Assembly: GCA_017615125.1 (NCBI GenBank)
Contig: JAGAAS010000076.1
Coordinates: forward strand, 84,899 to 148,898
DNA from: Bacteroidaceae bacterium
GTDB taxonomy: Bacteria; Bacteroidota; Bacteroidia; Bacteroidales; Bacteroidaceae
Direction: 5' to 3'
Length of the DNA stretch: 64,000 nucleotides
The notes under the pieces are model-generated. The model had not been told where the DNA came from. It saw only the letters and a list, made by a program, of their open reading frames with translations, and did no database searches. Shown piece by piece: positions 41,035 through 48,700 of the stretch. How positions within the stretch are numbered: position 1 is the first letter of the stretch; the number at the start of each line of letters is the position of its first letter. The position numbers and the translations under genes were made by a program.

Positions 41035-41564
41035 TACGCCTGTTCCTTATCGGCTATATGTGCTCAGGCAAGACGACGCTTGGGCAAGCCCTTGCGCGCG
41101 ACTTGGGATTGGACTTCATCGATATGGACCAATACATCGAGGGGCGTTTTCACCGCACGGTGTCGCAACTTTTCAGCGAGCGGGGCGAGGAAGGCTTCCG
41201 GCAGCTCGAGCGAACTATGCTGCACGAGATTTGCGAGATAGAGGATGTCATCGTAGCTACCGGAGGGGGTGCTCCCTGCTTCTTCGACAATATGGAATAT
41301 CTGAATGCGCACGGAGTTACCGTTTGGCTTCAGGCGACGCCCGATGTGCTTCGCACTCGTCTGCTGCTCAGCAGGAACAAACGCCCTTTGGCTGCCAGCA
41401 TTCCCGAAGACGAACTTTACGATTTCATCGTCCGTTCGCTTGCTGCACGCGAGCCTTTCTATTCGCGTGCGACGTATGTCTTCGACGGAAGCAAGCTGGA
41501 AGACAGGGCTCAGATTTCCCAATCCGTAGCCCTCTTCAAGCAGGAAATCATAGAAGCGCTTTGA
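41031..41564 (+). CDS. aroK: Shikimate kinase
   Basis: A 177-residue kinase that phosphorylates shikimate at O3 in aromatic amino acid and chorismate synthesis. The P-loop 'GYMCSGKTTLGQALA' starts at residue 8, 'FIDMDQYIEGRF' holds the shikimate-binding Asp, and 'VIVATGGGAPCF' is the GGG substrate motif; the lid 'RNKRPLA' follows. The longer frame from 40950 runs through the end of topA in another frame and is not used; ATG 41031 overlaps the topA stop. A terminator follows at 41615. Confidence 0.95.
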   Translation: MIRLFLIGYMCSGKTTLGQALARDLGLDFIDMDQYIEGRFHRTVSQLFSERGEEGFRQLERTMLHEICEIEDVIVATGGGAPCFFDNMEYLNAHGVTVWLQATPDVLRTRLLLSRNKRPLAASIPEDELYDFIVRSLAAREPFYSRATYVFDGSKLEDRAQISQSVALFKQEIIEAL

Positions 41565-41614
41565 CAAAACACGCTTTGCGGAAGAGGCGGTTCTCATAGA
41601 AGAGAAGAAAAGAA

Positions 41615-41647
41615 AAATCCCCGGTGACAAGCATCGGGGATTTCTTC
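41615..41647 (+). terminator. Terminator of topA-aroK
   Basis: AAATCCCCG (41615-41623) pairs with CGGGGATTT (41635-41643), 11-nt loop, followed by CTTCTTTC. Located 51 bases after the aroK stop. Confidence 0.8.
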
Positions 41648-41678
41648 TTTCTACTAAGAGAATTATTTGTAACACACA

Positions 41679-41804
41679 CTATTTTTTTCTTTTTCCATCT
41701 TGCCGTATTCTTTCTTCATACGGCCGTATTCCTTCTCGAAAAAGATTTTTTCTTTCTTCATATTCCGCGCTTCCTTCTTCATATTTCACTTTGCCTTCTT
41801 CCTG
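41679..41804 (-). repeat. 21-bp tandem repeat array, locus C
   Basis: Six minus-strand units of exactly 21 bases end to end: 41784-41804, 41763-41783, 41742-41762, 41721-41741, 41700-41720 and 41679-41699. The middle four are close (TATGAAGAAGGAAGCGCG, TATGAAGAAAGAA, TTTCGAGAAGGAATACGG, TATGAAGAAAGAATACGG); the outer two are degenerate. Same family as loci A and B. It fills most of the gap between aroK and the converging DUF2807 gene. Confidence 0.85.
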
Positions 41805-41859
41805 TCGGAAGATGGGGGGGGAGAAGGAGAAGGGGGATACTTCTTCTTGGAAAAGGGGG

Positions 41860-42606
41860 TTACTTTTTCCTGACTTTTCCTATGCCCGGGCTGTTGATAT
41901 GCTCCACTTTCGGATCGCCCTGATAGCTGATGTTGCCGATTCCGTTGTTGATGAAATCGCCTTGTTCCGAAGCGTAGCATTGTACTCCGCCCACGCCGTT
42001 GAGGCTGACGTTGGTAACCTTCGAAATCATCTCATAGGCGTAGATGGTACCTACTCCGTCGGACTTATATACGGCGCTGTCGGTGTTGCCCTTAAGGGTT
42101 ATGTTGCCCACGCCTTCGCTCGAGACGATGACTTTCTTGCATTGCAAGTCGCTGAAGTTGATGTTGCCCACGCCGTCGCTGACTATCTCCAGGATGGGAG
42201 TCTCTACGGCCTCGGGCGCCTTGAAGTTGACTACGCCCTTGAATTCCAGGCGCGTGATGGAGGGGCTGTAGATGGTGATCTGCAGCTTCTCGCCTCTGCG
42301 GAACTTGATGTTCTCGCCCTTCTCAAAGGCGACGGTCATAACGCCGCCCTTCACGTCGACGTCGGTGCGTTTGATGAGGCGCTCGGGGCCTTTTGCCTCG
42401 ATGTAGCTTCTGTCGCTTTGGACGAACTTCACACTTGCCACTAAGTCGAGGACGATTTCGTTGAACTCATCTACGTTCATGTAGGCTTCCACTTCCTTCT
42501 GGATGGAGGGGACGGCCTCCGCCGTAACGACGGTAAGGTTTGTGGCCTTCGTGCCCGGGATTCCCAGGGCGAAAATTGCTATTGCTGTCAGTAAGATTTT
42601 TTTCAT
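41860..42606 (-). CDS. DUF2807 (GIN domain) exported protein
   Basis: A 248-residue protein with a signal peptide ('MKKILLTAIAIFALGIPGTK'). The remainder fits DUF2807, a right-handed beta-helix-like domain described as a putative auto-transporter adhesin head: 'FNEIVLDLVASVKFVQSDRS', then short repeats such as 'SDGVGNINFSDLQCKKVIVS', 'EGVGNITLKGNTDSAVYK' and 'DGVGTIYAYE'. The recurring V-G-(N/T)-I period corresponds to one helix turn. Function is unknown; it is likely located in the periplasm or at the surface. It lies 31 bases after the CPBP protease gene and probably shares its transcript. Confidence 0.85.
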   Translation of the reverse strand: MKKILLTAIAIFALGIPGTKATNLTVVTAEAVPSIQKEVEAYMNVDEFNEIVLDLVASVKFVQSDRSYIEAKGPERLIKRTDVDVKGGVMTVAFEKGENIKFRRGEKLQITIYSPSITRLEFKGVVNFKAPEAVETPILEIVSDGVGNINFSDLQCKKVIVSSEGVGNITLKGNTDSAVYKSDGVGTIYAYEMISKVTNVSLNGVGGVQCYASEQGDFINNGIGNISYQGDPKVEHINSPGIGKVRKK

Positions 42607-42637
42607 GATTGGTTGCTTTTTTCAAATTCTTCACTCG

Positions 42638-43474
42638 TTAGACGTTGCGAGAATCGGAAAGGTTGCAATCTGACATGAAAATTTTACGAAGTTCGAAGAA
42701 AATCACTACAGCTATCAACGCATAGAGGGCCCAGATGTAGGGCTGAGCCTGTTCTCCCAGCGCCTCTTCGAAGGACTGCCCGCTTTCAGTTCCGTAGATA
42801 TTCATGAAGACGACGGAGAGGGAGTTGTTCAGTATGTGGGCTACGGTGGAAGGCACGATGCTGCCGCTTCGCCAATAGAGCCAGCCTAGTACGATACCCA
42901 CAAGGAAGGCATAGAAAACCTGCGCGGGATTCATGTGGATGATACCGAAGACGGCTGCCGAAACGAGGATAGCAGCCCAAGGCTTCATCTTGGTAAGCAG
43001 ATGTCCCTCGATGGCTCCGCGGAACAGGCACTCTTCAAGAATAGGTGCCACGAGGGCTATCGAAAGGATGCCCCACACGTTGCTGCTCATATCCATAAAG
43101 GTGTCTTCCAGCATGTCGGGCAAGTTCACGGCAGCGCTCAACTGGTTCAGCAGATACATGACTGTATAGACGAACGGGATGCAAAGTAGCACCACCAGCC
43201 AGCTTTTCTTCTTGCGGAAGAAGGCCGTCACCTGCTCGGGAATGCTGATATAATGGAAGTGTATCAGGTGCCAAAGCATCATGAGCCCCGCGAAAATAAG
43301 GCCCAGAGCCATAAGTTGGGTATCGGTGGAAAAAGCTGTGGGGTCGAAGCCTTGCAAAGTGGCTTCTGCACCATTCTTAACAATGCCTACAACAAGAGCT
43401 CCAGCCATCACGAGGAACGTGAACAGGAACTGATAAAGGAAATAGTAGATAACGAGTTTGATTGTTCTTTTCAT
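42638..43474 (-). CDS. CPBP-family intramembrane metalloprotease (Abi/CAAX-like)
   Basis: A 278-residue membrane protein with about eight hydrophobic segments. The CPBP motifs are present: 'EECLFRGAIEGHLL' (E-E-x3-R), 'AVFGIIHMNPAQVFYAFLVG' (F-x3-H) and 'STVAHILNNSLSV' (H-x3-N). These make an intramembrane glutamic or metallo-type protease site. Targets of the bacterial members are mostly unknown; some confer bacteriocin self-immunity. The C-terminal helix runs into a short charged tail. It follows ribF by 9 bases, so it is in the same operon, probably by position more than function. Confidence 0.88.
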   Translation of the reverse strand: MKRTIKLVIYYFLYQFLFTFLVMAGALVVGIVKNGAEATLQGFDPTAFSTDTQLMALGLIFAGLMMLWHLIHFHYISIPEQVTAFFRKKKSWLVVLLCIPFVYTVMYLLNQLSAAVNLPDMLEDTFMDMSSNVWGILSIALVAPILEECLFRGAIEGHLLTKMKPWAAILVSAAVFGIIHMNPAQVFYAFLVGIVLGWLYWRSGSIVPSTVAHILNNSLSVVFMNIYGTESGQSFEEALGEQAQPYIWALYALIAVVIFFELRKIFMSDCNLSDSRNV

Positions 43475-43483
43475 CTTATTTAT

Positions 43484-44389
43484 TTATAAGGTAATCTTTT
43501 CAGCCTCGACGGCATCGCTCTTGAGCTGCGAAACCAGCTCGTCGACGGATTGGAACGAGCGCTCGCTTCGGAGCCTTCTCACGGGCTCTACCGTCAGCTC
43601 TTCGCCGTAGATATCTTCATCGAATTGGAGAATGTGCACCTCGGGAGGGCGAATGCCGTTGGAGAGGAACGTAGGGCTGCTTCCGATATTCATCATCCCC
43701 TTGTAGAGCTTCCCCTTCCACTCTACACGCACGGAGTACACTCCCGGGCAGGGGAGCTGCTTGCGAGCATCGACGCGGAGGTTTGCTGTGGGGAAGCCCA
43801 GCTTCCTGCCGCGTTTGTCTCCGTCGATGACGGTTCCCTTGAAACGATACGCGTAGCCGAGCATCTCTCCTGCCTCCTCCATTCTCCCTTCGCGCAGCAA
43901 CTGACGTATGCGCGAGCTGCTCACCTTGCCGAACCGTTTGGCTCGAACCACTTCGATGCCGAAATGGTTGCCCAGACGTTGGTATAACGAGAAGTCACTC
44001 TCCCTTTCACTCCCGAACCGATGGTCATAGCCCATCACCAGCACCTTTACGCAAAGCGCATCGCGCAGAACCTGCTGCATGAAGTCGGCAGCCGAGAGTG
44101 CCGCCATTTCCCGCGAAAAGGGAAGCACCACACATGTGTCGATGCCCGCCTGAGCTATCTGAGCCAGCTTCTCGTCGAGCGTCAGCAGCTGCGGAGGAGC
44201 CTCGTGCCCCAGCACTACCGCAGGATGCTCGGAGAAAGTGACTACCATCGACTTCAGCCCCTTGCTCTGCGCAAGCTGGCAAACAAAGTCTATCAGGTAG
44301 CGATGTCCCCGATGAACACCATCGAAAACACCTATCGTAGCCACATAGTTCTGCCCGGATAGTCCCTTTATGTCGGTGACAACATTCAT
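43484..44389 (-). CDS. ribF: Bifunctional riboflavin kinase / FAD synthetase
   Basis: A 301-residue enzyme that converts riboflavin to FMN and FMN to FAD. The N-terminal nucleotidyltransferase has 'ATIGVFDGVHRGHRYLIDFV' (H-x-G-H), 'VMGYDHRFGSERESDFSLY' and 'KVSSSRIRQLLREGRMEEAG' (S-S-x-x-I-R). The C-terminal riboflavin kinase has 'GDKRGRKLGFPTANL' and 'GVYSVRVEWKGKLYKGMMNI'. Length and domain order are standard. First gene of a three-gene minus-strand operon. Confidence 0.95.
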   Translation of the reverse strand: MNVVTDIKGLSGQNYVATIGVFDGVHRGHRYLIDFVCQLAQSKGLKSMVVTFSEHPAVVLGHEAPPQLLTLDEKLAQIAQAGIDTCVVLPFSREMAALSAADFMQQVLRDALCVKVLVMGYDHRFGSERESDFSLYQRLGNHFGIEVVRAKRFGKVSSSRIRQLLREGRMEEAGEMLGYAYRFKGTVIDGDKRGRKLGFPTANLRVDARKQLPCPGVYSVRVEWKGKLYKGMMNIGSSPTFLSNGIRPPEVHILQFDEDIYGEELTVEPVRRLRSERSFQSVDELVSQLKSDAVEAEKITL

Positions 44390-44409
44390 GCTTCGCGATT
44401 AATTGGGCA

Positions 44410-44417
44410 CAAAATTA
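44410..44417 (-). promoter_or_regulatory. -7 box of the ribF operon
   Basis: Minus strand TAATTTTG, 21 bases before the ribF ATG; close to, and divergent from, the tRNA promoter. No clear -33 partner. Confidence 0.45.
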
Positions 44418-44436
44418 CTACTTTTTTTGCATTATT

Positions 44437-44468
44437 CTTGGTCTTTCTAAATATTTGCTCTACTTTTG
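44437..44468 (+). promoter_or_regulatory. Promoter of tRNA-Met
   Basis: CTTG (44437-44440), 20 nt, TACTTTTG (44461-44468), 13 bases before the first tRNA base. Confidence 0.7.
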
Positions 44469-44480
44469 CAGCACAAAATC

Positions 44481-44554
44481 GGGCTTTTAGCTCAGTTGGT
44501 TAGAGCAGCAGACTCATAATCTGAAGGTCCTAGGTTCAAGCCCTAGATGGCCCA
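44481..44554 (+). tRNA. tRNA-Met (anticodon CAT)
   Basis: Cloverleaf: acceptor GGGCTTT with ATGGCCC, D arm GCTC...GAGC, anticodon arm GCAGA-CTCATAA-TCTGA with anticodon CAT, T arm CTAGG-TTCAAGC-CCTAG, discriminator A; 74 nt without the CCA end. Two non-pairs are seen, at acceptor position 6-67 (T-T) and at 27-43 (G-A), not enough to doubt function. CAT tRNAs can also be Ile-tRNA with modified C34; identity elements were not resolved, so elongator Met is the best call. Confidence 0.9.
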
Positions 44555-44555
44555 C

Positions 44556-44612
44556 AAGGAGCGGGATTCGTTCATTCGTCAACCTGACGAGAACAAATCC
44601 TGCTCCTTTTTC
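44556..44612 (+). terminator. Terminator behind tRNA-Met
   Basis: A 13-bp stem with one G-T pair, AAGGAGCGGGATT (44556-44568) and AATCCTGCTCCTT (44596-44608), followed by TTTC. The 27-nt loop is long; an inner pairing (TTCGTC with GACGAG-like bases) may shorten it. Confidence 0.75.
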
Positions 44613-44694
44613 GTTTCCCTCAAGGCATCCTGCCGGCAAGCCCCTTTGCCTACATTCCTTTTTAAAAAAGCTGCCTCCATCTTCACGGGAACAA

Positions 44695-44725
44695 GCAAAA
44701 AGTCCCATTTCATCGGGGGTTTTCG
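44695..44725 (+). repeat. Dispersed motif CCCATTTCATCGGGG, copy 2
   Basis: GCAAAA then AGTCCCATTTCATCGGGGG and TTTTCG. It lies about 90 bases upstream of the -33 box of the next gene, on the same strand. Confidence 0.8.
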
Positions 44726-44813
44726 TTGGGACAGCTCCGTTTTTTTCGAAGGAACAGAAAGTTGTTTTTAAATGCTAACAACTTGCAAAAAAAAGAAAAA
44801 GGAGAGTCCTTTT

Positions 44814-44845
44814 CTTGTAGAGTCAATGTGTCACTTCTATCTTTG
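44814..44845 (+). promoter_or_regulatory. Promoter of the small exported protein gene
   Basis: CTTG (44814-44817), 20 nt, TATCTTTG (44838-44845). It supports the ATG at 44880, not the upstream frame start at 44772. Confidence 0.75.
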
Positions 44846-44879
44846 TTGGAAAAAACAAGTTCCACTTCAAGCAACTATC

Positions 44880-45539
44880 ATGAAAAAGCTTTTTTCCCTC
44901 TTACTCTGCCTACTATTTGTCGCTATTTCCTGCTCTTTTGCTCAACAAATTGACGACACAAACGAGCAGGAATCGAATAGTCTGAAGTGGGCAGAAAAGT
45001 ATCAGCTGAACGATTCTGTTTATAAGTCTATGGAGGAATTCATTCAATCGGGCCCTATCACCTTGAAAAAGCCCCGTTTCATTGATAAAGCCGTCTTTAA
45101 TTACATTCAAGACTATCGTGCCACAAAGCAAAGGGAAAAGGAACTCAACGAAACCCTTCAGCAGCAGAAAGAGGATGTCCAGAAGTTCATGCATGAGCAT
45201 TTTATTTTCCACGATTCGAACCCCGTGCTCTCTTTCCTGAATGAAGATGAAATAGAAACAGGATGGAAGTATCCTTTTTCCCAGACAGAACGGCAAAAGT
45301 TCGAAATGAAAGGAAAAGAAATCATCGTTTTAAGCAGCATCTGGGGCAGCGGCATCATTCGAACCACTTTTGATGTGTTTGAGAAAAACGCCGAACGTTG
45401 GGAACTGCTCACGTCTTCAACGCTTTGTCATCACGAACGGATAATCCCCGTTGAGATAAGAGCTTCCGAAGATCTGACAGCCCTTTGCTTCACCACTCCC
45501 TCAGGCAGTCTTTTAAGCGAGCTGAAAATAGCAGAATAG
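44880..45539 (+). CDS. Exported protein of unknown function
   Basis: A 219-residue protein beginning with a signal peptide ('MKKLFSLLLCLLFVAISCSF', cleaved near AQQ; a lipobox at Cys18 is possible). The mature part is charged: a helical section with 'QDYRATKQREKELNETLQQQ' (likely coiled coil, about residues 75-105), then beta-rich sequence 'EIIVLSSIWGSGIIRTTFDV' and 'SEDLTALCFTTPSGSLLSEL'. I do not recognise a family. It has its own promoter and terminator and stands alone. A copy of the CCCATTTCATCGGGG motif is upstream and a 22-bp hairpin array is downstream. Confidence 0.7.
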   Translation: MKKLFSLLLCLLFVAISCSFAQQIDDTNEQESNSLKWAEKYQLNDSVYKSMEEFIQSGPITLKKPRFIDKAVFNYIQDYRATKQREKELNETLQQQKEDVQKFMHEHFIFHDSNPVLSFLNEDEIETGWKYPFSQTERQKFEMKGKEIIVLSSIWGSGIIRTTFDVFEKNAERWELLTSSTLCHHERIIPVEIRASEDLTALCFTTPSGSLLSELKIAE

Positions 45540-45562
45540 ATTTAGCACAATGTTGAAAATAC

Positions 45563-45599
45563 GCGGAGCTGACAACACCAGTCAGTTCCGCTTCTTTTT
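45563..45599 (+). terminator. Terminator of the small exported protein gene
   Basis: An 11-bp stem with one G-T pair: GCGGAGCTGAC (45563-45573) with GTCAGTTCCGC (45581-45591), loop AACACCA, then TTCTTTTT. Confidence 0.85.
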
Positions 45600-45603
45600 G
45601 CCC

Positions 45604-45732
45604 TGTTGGCAGGACCTTCGGGATTTTTTCTTTCTCAAAGTTGTTTATACCTTCGTGAAGGCTAACTCAAGACATCGTGAAGGCACACGTGTTCCTTCAT
45701 GAAGGCACACGTGTTCCTTCGTGAAGGTACAA
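45604..45732 (+). repeat. 22-bp-period hairpin array, copy 1, with conserved leader
   Basis: A leader of about 45 bases (GTTGGCAGGACC... to TTGTTTATA) is followed by 12-base units CCTTCGTGAAGG or CCTTCATGAAGG at 45650, 45672, 45694 and 45716 (second one decayed). The units are separated by 10-base spacers, mostly CACACGTGTT. Leader and array recur at 63907-64000. Confidence 0.85.
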
Positions 45733-46038
45733 TAAAAAAGACAAAGAAAAACGCGGGCTTGAGAGACAACCGACATCGCCTGAAGGATAGAGCGGTGCGA
45801 GGCGCAACAAATACGTTTGTCTGAAGAAGGAGCTGAAGCTGCCGCAAGGCTCCGCTGCCGGAGACGGGAGCCAAAGGCTGCGGAAGGGAACGAATCGCAG
45901 CGCGCCGGATGCTGTTTCGAGGGGTTTTCAAGCCCTTCCGCAAGGGGTTTGTGGGCTATAGACGGGGGGATTTAAAGATTTTTTGTCTTTATTTCATTAA
46001 AACAACCTTTTTTAGGCGGAAAAGCAGAAAAATGGTTG

Positions 46039-46046
46039 TAACTTTG
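46039..46046 (+). promoter_or_regulatory. -7 box of the DUF6242-to-bamA gene set
   Basis: TAACTTTG followed by CC, with a T-rich stretch at 46008-46013 upstream. It gives a leader of about 105 nt before the ATG at 46159. Confidence 0.55.
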
Positions 46047-46158
46047 CCGTTGTTTTCGTTTCGTGGGAGCGTGTGGGCAAATCGCTGCCTGCTCTCCGGA
46101 GGCGACAACGACGTGCTTGACGATGAACGAATCTTTGAGAACCCTTTTGTAGAAACCA

Positions 46159-47202
46159 ATGAGAAGACATATCCTACTCTACCTATACGTGCTGGCGGGA
46201 GCCCTTGTGCTGACGTCGTGCCTGGGCGACGACGATGAGGTGGAATACTCCTCGTCGTGCTCGCTGCTTACCTTCTCGCTGAGCGACTTCACCTATAAGA
46301 AGACCATCACGCTCGCATCGGACAGCGACAGCACCTATACGGTGACGGCGGTTGTCTCGCACATCGAGTTCACCGTCGACCAGACAAAGCGCCTTGTCTA
46401 CAACACCGACTCGGTGGGCTTCGGACTTCCGCTGACGGCTGTTCCCGTGAAATGTACCGCCGACGGCAAAATAACGTATAAGAAGGAGGGCGAGGAGGTG
46501 TCCTTCTCGTCGGGCGACACCCTCGACGTGACGCAGCCCCTTGTCTTCACCGTCACCTCCCTCGACAAGAAATACTCGCGCGACTACACGATAACCGTCA
46601 ACGCCTACAAGGCCGACCCGAAGGCTACCGTCTGGACGAAATCGGCTCAGAAGCCCGACCTCGACGCCCTTCTGGCGGAGCAGAACGCCCTCGCCGAAGC
46701 GTTCGTTGCCCAGCATCCTGCCAACTACGCCTACGCCTTCGCCTACCCGCTGAAGACGAATGCCGGCATCACCCGCTACGTCTGCGTCTGCTACGACGAC
46801 CCATCCGAGCCGGAGAACCCATCCGACACGCTTGCCAACGTATGGACGCGGCTCTCGACGGAAGAAAAGTGGACCGAGATAGTCCCCACACGCGACAACC
46901 CCTACGGCTGCCCGCTGCTGAAGAACCTGTGCGTCGTGCGCTACGGAGGTGACCTCTACGCCTTCGGAGGCCGAAGCGTGGGCAACCGCCACACCCCCTC
47001 CGAGCCTTTCGGCGCTATGTATGTCTCCATCGATCACGGCATCACCTGGCGGACATCCTATACCGGCAAGCTAACCCTTCCCGAAGAGCTGCTCGGCTAC
47101 GAGGGAGCGTTCCGCGCTGCCGTCGACGACGAGGACTTCCTGTGGATAGTCCTGGAAGACGGAACAGCCTGGAAAGGACGCATGAACAGTCTCAAACATT
47201 AA
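46159..47202 (+). CDS. DUF6242-like lipoprotein
   Basis: A 347-residue lipoprotein. The N-terminus 'MRRHILLYLYVLAGALVLTSC' has a lipobox (LTSC) at residue 21, followed by acidic residues 'LGDDDEVEYSS', a typical surface or outer-membrane lipoprotein signal in Bacteroidota. The first half is beta-rich with 'LDVTQPLVFTVTSLDKKYSR' and 'DYTITVNAY', the pattern of a DUF6242 N-terminal sandwich. The second half ('LCVVRYGGDLYAFGGRSVGN', 'MYVSIDHGITWRTSY') has kelch/Asp-box-like propeller blades. Its function is not known. It stands 12 bases before a DUF6089 gene in the block leading to bamA. Confidence 0.75.
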   Translation: MRRHILLYLYVLAGALVLTSCLGDDDEVEYSSSCSLLTFSLSDFTYKKTITLASDSDSTYTVTAVVSHIEFTVDQTKRLVYNTDSVGFGLPLTAVPVKCTADGKITYKKEGEEVSFSSGDTLDVTQPLVFTVTSLDKKYSRDYTITVNAYKADPKATVWTKSAQKPDLDALLAEQNALAEAFVAQHPANYAYAFAYPLKTNAGITRYVCVCYDDPSEPENPSDTLANVWTRLSTEEKWTEIVPTRDNPYGCPLLKNLCVVRYGGDLYAFGGRSVGNRHTPSEPFGAMYVSIDHGITWRTSYTGKLTLPEELLGYEGAFRAAVDDEDFLWIVLEDGTAWKGRMNSLKH

Positions 47203-47214
47203 CCTCATACCCAC

Positions 47215-47934
47215 TTGGCACGCTTTCCCATCCCCTTCCGCCCCGCGATTGCCAGCCTGATAGCTGTCATCCTCCTGGCTCTTTGTCCCGCAGAGACGAA
47301 GGCCCAGGAAACGGAATATAATATGGAGCTGGGCGTGCTGGGAGGAGGGTGCTTCTACATGGGCGACGCCAACACCAGCAAGCCCTTCGTGGAGACAAAT
47401 TCAGCCGTAGGAATCCTCGCGCGGTACAACATCAATCCGCGAATGGTTGTGAAAGCAGACCTTGCGCGAGGCATCATCGCGGGCAGCACGGCAAACACGA
47501 AGAACAAGTTTCCCTCCGACGAGCCCATCGCCTTCCGGCGCAACATCTACGAGCTGGGATTTCAGGGCGAATACAACTTCTTCGCCTACGGCACAGGAGA
47601 AGGCTACAAGGACAGCCATCGGCTCACGCCCTACATCCTTGCAGGCGTGGGGTTCACCTTCGCGCCGAAGCCTGCCGAGAATGTCTTTGCCGCCAACTTC
47701 CCCATAGGCGTGGGCGTGAAGTACAAACTCGCCCCCCGACTGAACGTAGGCGCCGAGTGGACCTTCCGATTCTGCACTTCCGACAAGCTGGACGTCACCA
47801 ACACGGAAGGACTCCAGCTTGCCGACCCTTACGGCATACGTAGCGGTTTCCTGAAAAACAAGGACACCTACTCCTTCGTCATCGCCTACATCAGCTACGA
47901 CCTGTTTGCCAAAGACTGTCATTGCAACGATTAA
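47215..47934 (+). CDS. DUF6089-like outer-membrane protein, TTG start
   Basis: A 239-residue exported protein with a signal peptide '[20 protein letters not shown]'. The rest is a small beta-barrel-like protein: '[20 protein letters not shown]', '[15 protein letters not shown]', '[20 protein letters not shown]' and a terminal strand '[14 protein letters not shown]'. This fits the DUF6089 family found before uppS and bamA in many Bacteroidales. The only start that includes the signal peptide is TTG at 47215, since an in-frame stop (the TAA of the previous gene) lies at 47200; the first in-frame ATG comes after the signal peptide. Its end overlaps no gene; uppS starts 10 bases later. Confidence 0.78.
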   Translation: MARFPIPFRPAIASLIAVILLALCPAETKAQETEYNMELGVLGGGCFYMGDANTSKPFVETNSAVGILARYNINPRMVVKADLARGIIAGSTANTKNKFPSDEPIAFRRNIYELGFQGEYNFFAYGTGEGYKDSHRLTPYILAGVGFTFAPKPAENVFAANFPIGVGVKYKLAPRLNVGAEWTFRFCTSDKLDVTNTEGLQLADPYGIRSGFLKNKDTYSFVIAYISYDLFAKDCHCND

Positions 47935-47944
47935 CGAAACGGAT

Positions 47945-48700
47945 ATGTACAAAGAGAAGATAGACAAGAACAACATCCCCCAGCACATCGCCATCATCAT
48001 GGACGGCAACGGACGTTGGGCGAAGGCGCAGGGAAAGCATCGCGGCGAAGGACACATTGCCGGCGCGCAAGCGCTGCACGACGTAATGGTAGCAGCATCC
48101 AAGCTGGGAGTGAAATATGTCACCGTCTATGCCTTCAGCACTGAGAACTGGCGTCGCCCCGACGAGGAGGTGAACGGGCTGATGAGCCTGCTGTTCAAGA
48201 AACTGGACATCGACATCTTCATGGATAACGATATCCGCTTCTGCGTCATCGGCGACACCGCCCGCCTGCCTGAGGACGTGCAGGAACGTATGCACTACTG
48301 CATCAACCGCTCTGCCGGCAATCAGACAGGAACGCTCACCGTCGCCCTCAGCTACTCAAGCAAGTGGGAGATTACCGAAGCCGTCAAGAAGATAGCCTCG
48401 CGCGTGAAGGAAGGTTCGCTCCGCATTGAGGAAATCACCGACAGCACCGTCGACGAGGCTCTGAACACCGCCTTCCTCCCCGATCCCGACCTGCTCATCC
48501 GCACAGGAGGCGAGCTGAGGCTCAGCAACTACCTGCTCTGGCAATGTGCCTACTCCGAGCTCTACTTCTGCGACACGTTCTGGCCCGACTTCAACGAAGA
48601 AGAGTTGTGCAAAGCCATCTATGCCTACCAGCAGCGCGAGCGCCGCTTCGGCAAGACAAGCGAACAGGTCTCCAACACCCCCGAAAACTGCCATCAATGA
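47945..48700 (+). CDS. uppS: Isoprenyl transferase (undecaprenyl diphosphate synthase type)
   Basis: A 251-residue cis-prenyltransferase that makes the C55 lipid carrier for peptidoglycan and polysaccharides. Motifs: '[20 protein letters not shown]' (catalytic Asp and diphosphate site), '[20 protein letters not shown]', and '[20 protein letters not shown]' with '[12 protein letters not shown]'. The ATG at 47945 agrees with the family; the frame opening at 47906 overlaps the previous gene. The stop codon overlaps the bamA start (ATGATG at 48697-48702). Confidence 0.94.
   Translation: MYKEKIDKNNIPQHIAIIMDGNGRWAKAQGKHRGEGHIAGAQALHDVMVAASKLGVKYVTVYAFSTENWRRPDEEVNGLMSLLFKKLDIDIFMDNDIRFCVIGDTARLPEDVQERMHYCINRSAGNQTGTLTVALSYSSKWEITEAVKKIASRVKEGSLRIEEITDSTVDEALNTAFLPDPDLLIRTGGELRLSNYLLWQCAYSELYFCDTFWPDFNEEELCKAIYAYQQRERRFGKTSEQVSNTPENCHQ

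Larger units (their letters stand above)
45540..46038. other. Intergenic region with terminator, hairpin array and G+C-rich structured block
   Basis: About 620 bases without a convincing gene. After the terminator and the 22-bp array comes a G+C-rich block (about 45745-45955) with several perfect pairings, for example TGCGGAAGGG (45879-45888) with CCCTTCCGCA (45933-45942), and GGCTC (45848-45852) with GAGCC (45868-45872). It might be a structured RNA; the minus-strand frame 45662-45943 has unusual composition and crosses the repeat array, so I do not call it a gene. Confidence 0.45.

Noticed and set aside
44514-44708. Minus-strand 64-codon frame across the tRNA
   Set aside because: It crosses the tRNA gene, its terminator and the dispersed motif; no independent support.
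46183-47037. Minus-strand frame of 284 codons opposite the DUF6242 gene; also 53962-55020 and 55297-56190 opposite dprA and the OmpA/TPR gene
   Set aside because: Antisense shadows of high-G+C third positions; the opposite strand has clear families.
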